From contig JAFXCR010000014.1 in assembly GCA_017516465.1 (NCBI GenBank), forward strand, positions 1 through 35,572: DNA of 35,572 bases, written 5' to 3'. A program made the position numbers and the translations under genes. This document shows, in pieces, positions 33,182-35,572 of this stretch (within the stretch, counting starts at the first letter, position 1; each line of letters opens with the position of its first letter). Under the pieces are notes generated by a model. The model was not told the origin of the DNA. It searched no databases and saw only the letters and a program-made list of their open reading frames with translations. Source of the stretch: Ruminococcus sp. GTDB taxonomy: Bacteria; Bacillota; Clostridia; Oscillospirales; Ruminococcaceae.

Positions 33182-33502
33182 TCACAAAACGCTGACAGGG
33201 AGTGCAGTGGTTTCGATAAAGTTACCGTCACCCGACTCAATATATTCAAGCTCCAGTATGCGGCATCCATGACTTCTCCTGAAGCTGAACAGCACACCAT
33301 ACCGTTGCAGTTCTTCTGTGTACTGAATCAGATCACGACTCAATCGGTTCGGGTAATACTTTCGATTGAATTTCTGATACAGCAATTCACACAAATCCGT
33401 TGCAGAACCACTGAACGACCGCTGTTCCATCATGAAGTCATGAATGGCAAAAGAGAAAATGTCGGGAAGTGTCGGTGCGATTTCATCGCAAGGAGATACA
33501 AA
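33182..33502 (-). pseudogene. Tail of a replication-type (primase/helicase-like) protein
   Basis: About 105 residues: SPCDEIAPTLPDIFSFAIHD, then FSGSATDLCELLYQKFN, LSRDLIQYTEELQRYGVLFSFRR, then HGCRILELEYIE. This looks like the C-terminal winged-helix end of ATPase/primase proteins of integrative elements (a G-x-A-x-x-L block, then L-x-R-x-L, then a hydrophobic RR-x-hydrophobic-G-x-R-I strand). The front of the gene is gone: the frame runs into antisense of the transposase remnant at about 33500. Family name is an inference from this pattern. Confidence 0.55.
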
Positions 33503-33694
33503 TACTACTTGTGCGAAGCTGCAAATTCTCTGAGAAGATGCGACCCGGAGTTTAAGCGTTTCTACACCCTCAAATACCAAGAGGCGACCAAGCACAAGCA
33601 TAAGCGTGCACTCGTTCTTACTGCCAGAAAGTTGGTCAGGTTAGTCTATACACTGCTAAAGACTAACCGCCTTTATATCCCACCGGAGGTCTGA
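33494..33694 (+). pseudogene. IS110-type transposase, C-terminal remnant
   Basis: About 67 residues, RYKYYLCEAANSLRRCDPEF, then a Lys-rich turn and ALVLTARKLVRLVYTLLKTNRLYIPPEV. This is the end of Transposase_20 (IS110/IS1111) proteins. The catalytic DEDD and serine parts are missing. The open frame continues upstream to 33005 only because it runs antisense through the neighbouring remnant, so the 229-codon frame is not a true gene. Confidence 0.75.
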
Positions 33695-33978
33695 TCCGGT
33701 AATTCTCAGCCTGTCAAAATTTTTTTGATGGCAGGCTTTATTGGGAGTTGGTCTTTTTGTCTCTTTTTACAAAAATATCATTGCTTTTTCTACTTTTTGC
33801 CTATTGACATTTCACCGTGGGACTTTCATTGCCCCCTACTTAAGAGCCGGCGATACGCTGCAAAAAACTACCCCTTTTGAAACAAGTTCAGTTACCTGCA
33901 CAATCGGACACCATTTCAAATCCGTTCTTTTTATTTCCCATGCACAAAAATCGAACATCTGCAACACCTGATTTTCGA
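33695..33978. other. Gene-free stretch after the IS110 remnant
   Basis: Contains one imperfect hairpin (AGCCTG 33708-33713 with CAGGCT 33732-33737, plus CAAAA/TTTTG inside) right after the transposase end. Short frames exist on both strands but none with a ribosome binding site or a recognisable sequence. Otherwise I see nothing before the promoter at 33979. Confidence 0.4.
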
Positions 33979-34007
33979 TTGACAGAGTGCAATTCTCGTG
34001 ATAAAAT
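33979..34007 (+). promoter_or_regulatory. Promoter of the ATPase gene
   Basis: TTGACA (33979-33984), 17-base spacer, TAAAAT (34002-34007), about 45 bases before the ATG at 34050. Confidence 0.75.
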
Positions 34008-34049
34008 AGAATTAGTCATATTACAATATGATAAATTGGAGGTGCTGAA

Positions 34050-35321
34050 ATGAAATTGGATATACAGATTCACTTGGAAGAATTACAGTGCAGAATCACA
34101 TCTCATCTACGCAGCTGTATCGAGAATCATGAACGTGATCGGATCATTAAGCTGTGTGGCATTTCGGGAACAGGCAAGACACATCTTGCAATCAGCTTTG
34201 CACAGAATACAAAATGCAGTATGTATTTCAGCTTTCGTGGACTTGATCAACGCACTGCGCTTGCACAGTTTAAAAACACTTTCAGCATGTGGGGTAACTT
34301 ATCCTCTGCAATGACGTGGCAGGAAGCGTTTCAGTGCCTTGTCCCGTTTTTCAAGAAGCACACTACCAGAATTGTTCTTGATGATTTAGAACATAGCAAG
34401 TCAGAATCCGAAGTTATTGCTGCTATTGAACAGCTTTCCGAATCGTTGACTGATATGAAGAATCTGTTTTTATTGCCTTGTCGGTGCGAGTCATCATTCG
34501 GGAAACACGAACTGTTCAGAGTACCGCTGTACACTTCATCGGACATAAAAAAACGCACTCAAAAAATGAGCGCAGTTGATATTGCAAGGTTATGTGCTGT
34601 TACAGGCGGTCTGTCTGCTTTGCTGAATGATTATGATGAGAATAAACCCTTTTCTGATAACTTTTACGCTTGGACTTCAACAGACTCCATGTTGTATCGT
34701 TTGATGCCACAGATGCTCAGCGAACAGTTCCGTACTCCCGAATCCTATCATGCGATTCTGTATGCGATTGCGACAGGGAATCACCGCTTGAGTGAAATCG
34801 CCAAGCACATGGCTGTTCCGAATAATCAGTGTAAGAAGTATCTTGATGCACTGATTGCGGCTGGCTTGATTACAGTCAAGGAACACTACTACTTTATCCT
34901 CAACTCCTATGTGGATTTCTGGCACAGATTCTTATATCTGAATGTGGGCAGATTGATTACAGCTCCGCACGATGTTGTAAATGAAATTCTATCACAGCTC
35001 GATGAATTTGCACTGGAGAAGCAGTTGCCCGAATGCATAAAGAAACTGCCGTTTGACATCCCGAAGGACGCAAAACGGCAGTATAACAGTGTTTTTGATT
35101 ATGTTTTTCAAAGCGGCAGTCACACAGTTCTGATCAAACTACCTGAATCACTTGACTGGCACTGTACGAAGCAGGAGCATGATACACTGCTGGACAGTGT
35201 TACTAACTATTGTGGTGCATTCTATGAAGCGGAGATATGTGTTGTGAGTTTTCACAGGTTCAGTAATTACTGTGTGAAGCAATCAGGACAACTGGATAAT
35301 TTGCATTTGGTGTCGTACTGA
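34050..35321 (+). CDS. Archaeal-type AAA ATPase with winged helix and degenerate DUF234-like end
   Basis: 423 residues, cytoplasmic. P-loop GISGTGKT (37-44) and Walker B RIVLDDLEHS (about 106-115) belong to the STAND/SWACOS-type ATPases. Residues about 235-290 form a winged helix (ILYAIATGNHRLSEIAKHMA, then CKKYLDALIAAGLI) followed by FILNSYVDFWHRFLYLN, the usual entry to DUF234. The nuclease-like C-terminus of the family normally has an E-I-D and an E-C-K motif; neither is seen here, so it is likely inactive as nuclease. Role unknown; related proteins are often found in mobile or defence contexts. GGAGGTG lies 5 bases upstream of the ATG. Own promoter and terminator; adjacent to the mobile-DNA scar. 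Confidence 0.85.
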   Translation: MKLDIQIHLEELQCRITSHLRSCIENHERDRIIKLCGISGTGKTHLAISFAQNTKCSMYFSFRGLDQRTALAQFKNTFSMWGNLSSAMTWQEAFQCLVPFFKKHTTRIVLDDLEHSKSESEVIAAIEQLSESLTDMKNLFLLPCRCESSFGKHELFRVPLYTSSDIKKRTQKMSAVDIARLCAVTGGLSALLNDYDENKPFSDNFYAWTSTDSMLYRLMPQMLSEQFRTPESYHAILYAIATGNHRLSEIAKHMAVPNNQCKKYLDALIAAGLITVKEHYYFILNSYVDFWHRFLYLNVGRLITAPHDVVNEILSQLDEFALEKQLPECIKKLPFDIPKDAKRQYNSVFDYVFQSGSHTVLIKLPESLDWHCTKQEHDTLLDSVTNYCGAFYEAEICVVSFHRFSNYCVKQSGQLDNLHLVSY

Positions 35322-35349
35322 CATGCTGAATTCACTTTATATTGCAACA

Positions 35350-35378
35350 AAAGGAGCGTCCGAAGACGCTCCTTTCTT
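35350..35378. terminator. Terminator between the ATPase gene and the surface-protein gene
   Basis: AAAGGAGCGTC (35350-35360) and GACGCTCCTTT (35365-35375) form a perfect 11-bp stem with loop CGAA, an especially stable tetraloop context. Both strands carry short T-runs, so it can serve both convergent genes. Confidence 0.88.
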
Positions 35379-35392
35379 GATGTTATTGAGGA

Positions 35393-35572
35393 TTATTCCT
35401 CATCTCTTTTTCTGCTCTTTGCCATTGCATAGATACCGAAGAGTACCATTGCGGCTGCTGCAAGCATAATGTAGTTGTAAACCACGCTGTAACCTGTCTG
35501 GGGGAGATTTACCTCGCCTCCGTCGGATTCAGTGCCAACACCTGTGAACGGATCGATGCTGTAAACATCCAG
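35393..35572 (-). CDS. C-terminal sorting tail of an LPxTG cell-wall-anchored protein (runs off the right edge)
   Basis: The last 59 residues are in the window. Reading the minus strand: an acidic stretch (LDVYSIDPFTGVGTESDGGE), then LPQTG at 35506-35492, then a hydrophobic span YNYIMLAAAAMVLFGIYAMA and the basic tail KSRKRDEE. This is a complete sortase signal: the enzyme cuts between T and G and joins the protein to peptidoglycan. What the protein is cannot be told from the tail; in cellulosomal Ruminococcus anchoring scaffoldins and adhesins carry such tails. Stop TAA at 35395-35393. Confidence 0.88.
   Translation of the reverse strand: MDVYSIDPFTGVGTESDGGEVNLPQTGYSVVYNYIMLAAAAMVLFGIYAMAKSRKRDEE

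Noticed and set aside
33741-33971. 76-codon plus frame and 61-codon minus frame (33888-34073) before the ATPase
   Set aside because: No ribosome binding site, no known motif; the minus frame overlaps the ATPase promoter and start.
1-35572. CRISPR array, rRNA or tRNA genes, replication origin
   Set aside because: No regularly spaced direct repeats, no rRNA blocks, no cloverleaf and no DnaA-box cluster were found on reading through both strands.

Overview
The window looks like chromosome of a cellulosome-producing Ruminococcus (Bacillota, Oscillospiraceae), of the R. flavefaciens or R. albus kind. The evidence is three secreted proteins ending in dockerins (two of them GH9 cellulases), an LPxTG surface protein, AGGAGG-type ribosome binding sites, and vegetative promoters with a constant 17-base spacer and A/T-rich surroundings. 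The species cannot be fixed from the sequence alone.

Layout. 1-608: 5' two thirds of gap (minus strand). 907-1674: an unassigned protein shaped like a degenerate sensor kinase. 1789-10634: a compact housekeeping cluster read rightward (CYTH protein, phoH, ybeY, era, a YqzL-like small ORF, recO, mutS2, YfhO-like membrane protein), with start/stop overlaps at most junctions and a structured, gene-free leader between era and the small ORF. It ends at a strong terminator facing that of the cellulase block. 10772-16569: two GH9 cellulases on the minus strand, each with its own terminator and near-identical dockerins. 16785-18350: sodium/solute symporter (PutP type). 18447-18520: a pair of inverted palindromic repeats. 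18624-22746: two tandem M42 aminopeptidases, a GNAT acetyltransferase and a PLP enzyme of the methionine gamma-lyase-like family, tightly packed. 22932-24356: glutamine synthetase. 24410-27943: an uncharacterised dockerin protein downstream of an ABC-F ATPase (minus). 28189-31669: a membrane diguanylate cyclase followed by an intracellular GH3 beta-glucosidase. 31733-33740: scar of old mobile DNA (serine recombinase tail, replication-type protein tail, IS110 transposase tail) surrounding a small lipoprotein gene. 34050-35321: an AAA ATPase of the archaeal-ATPase/DUF234 type. 35393-35572: the LPQTG sorting tail of a surface protein running off the window (minus).

How the parts fit. The GH9 pair would cut cellulose outside the cell while bound to scaffoldin cohesins, the GH3 enzyme would finish oligosaccharides inside, and the LPxTG protein is a cell-wall-anchored surface factor (role unknown). 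Peptidases, symporter and glutamine synthetase point to amino-acid and nitrogen supply. The most interesting unknowns are the 647-residue dockerin protein with a dockerin unlike that of the cellulases, the kinase-like protein at 907, the structured era-recO leader, and the ATPase next to the mobile-DNA scar.
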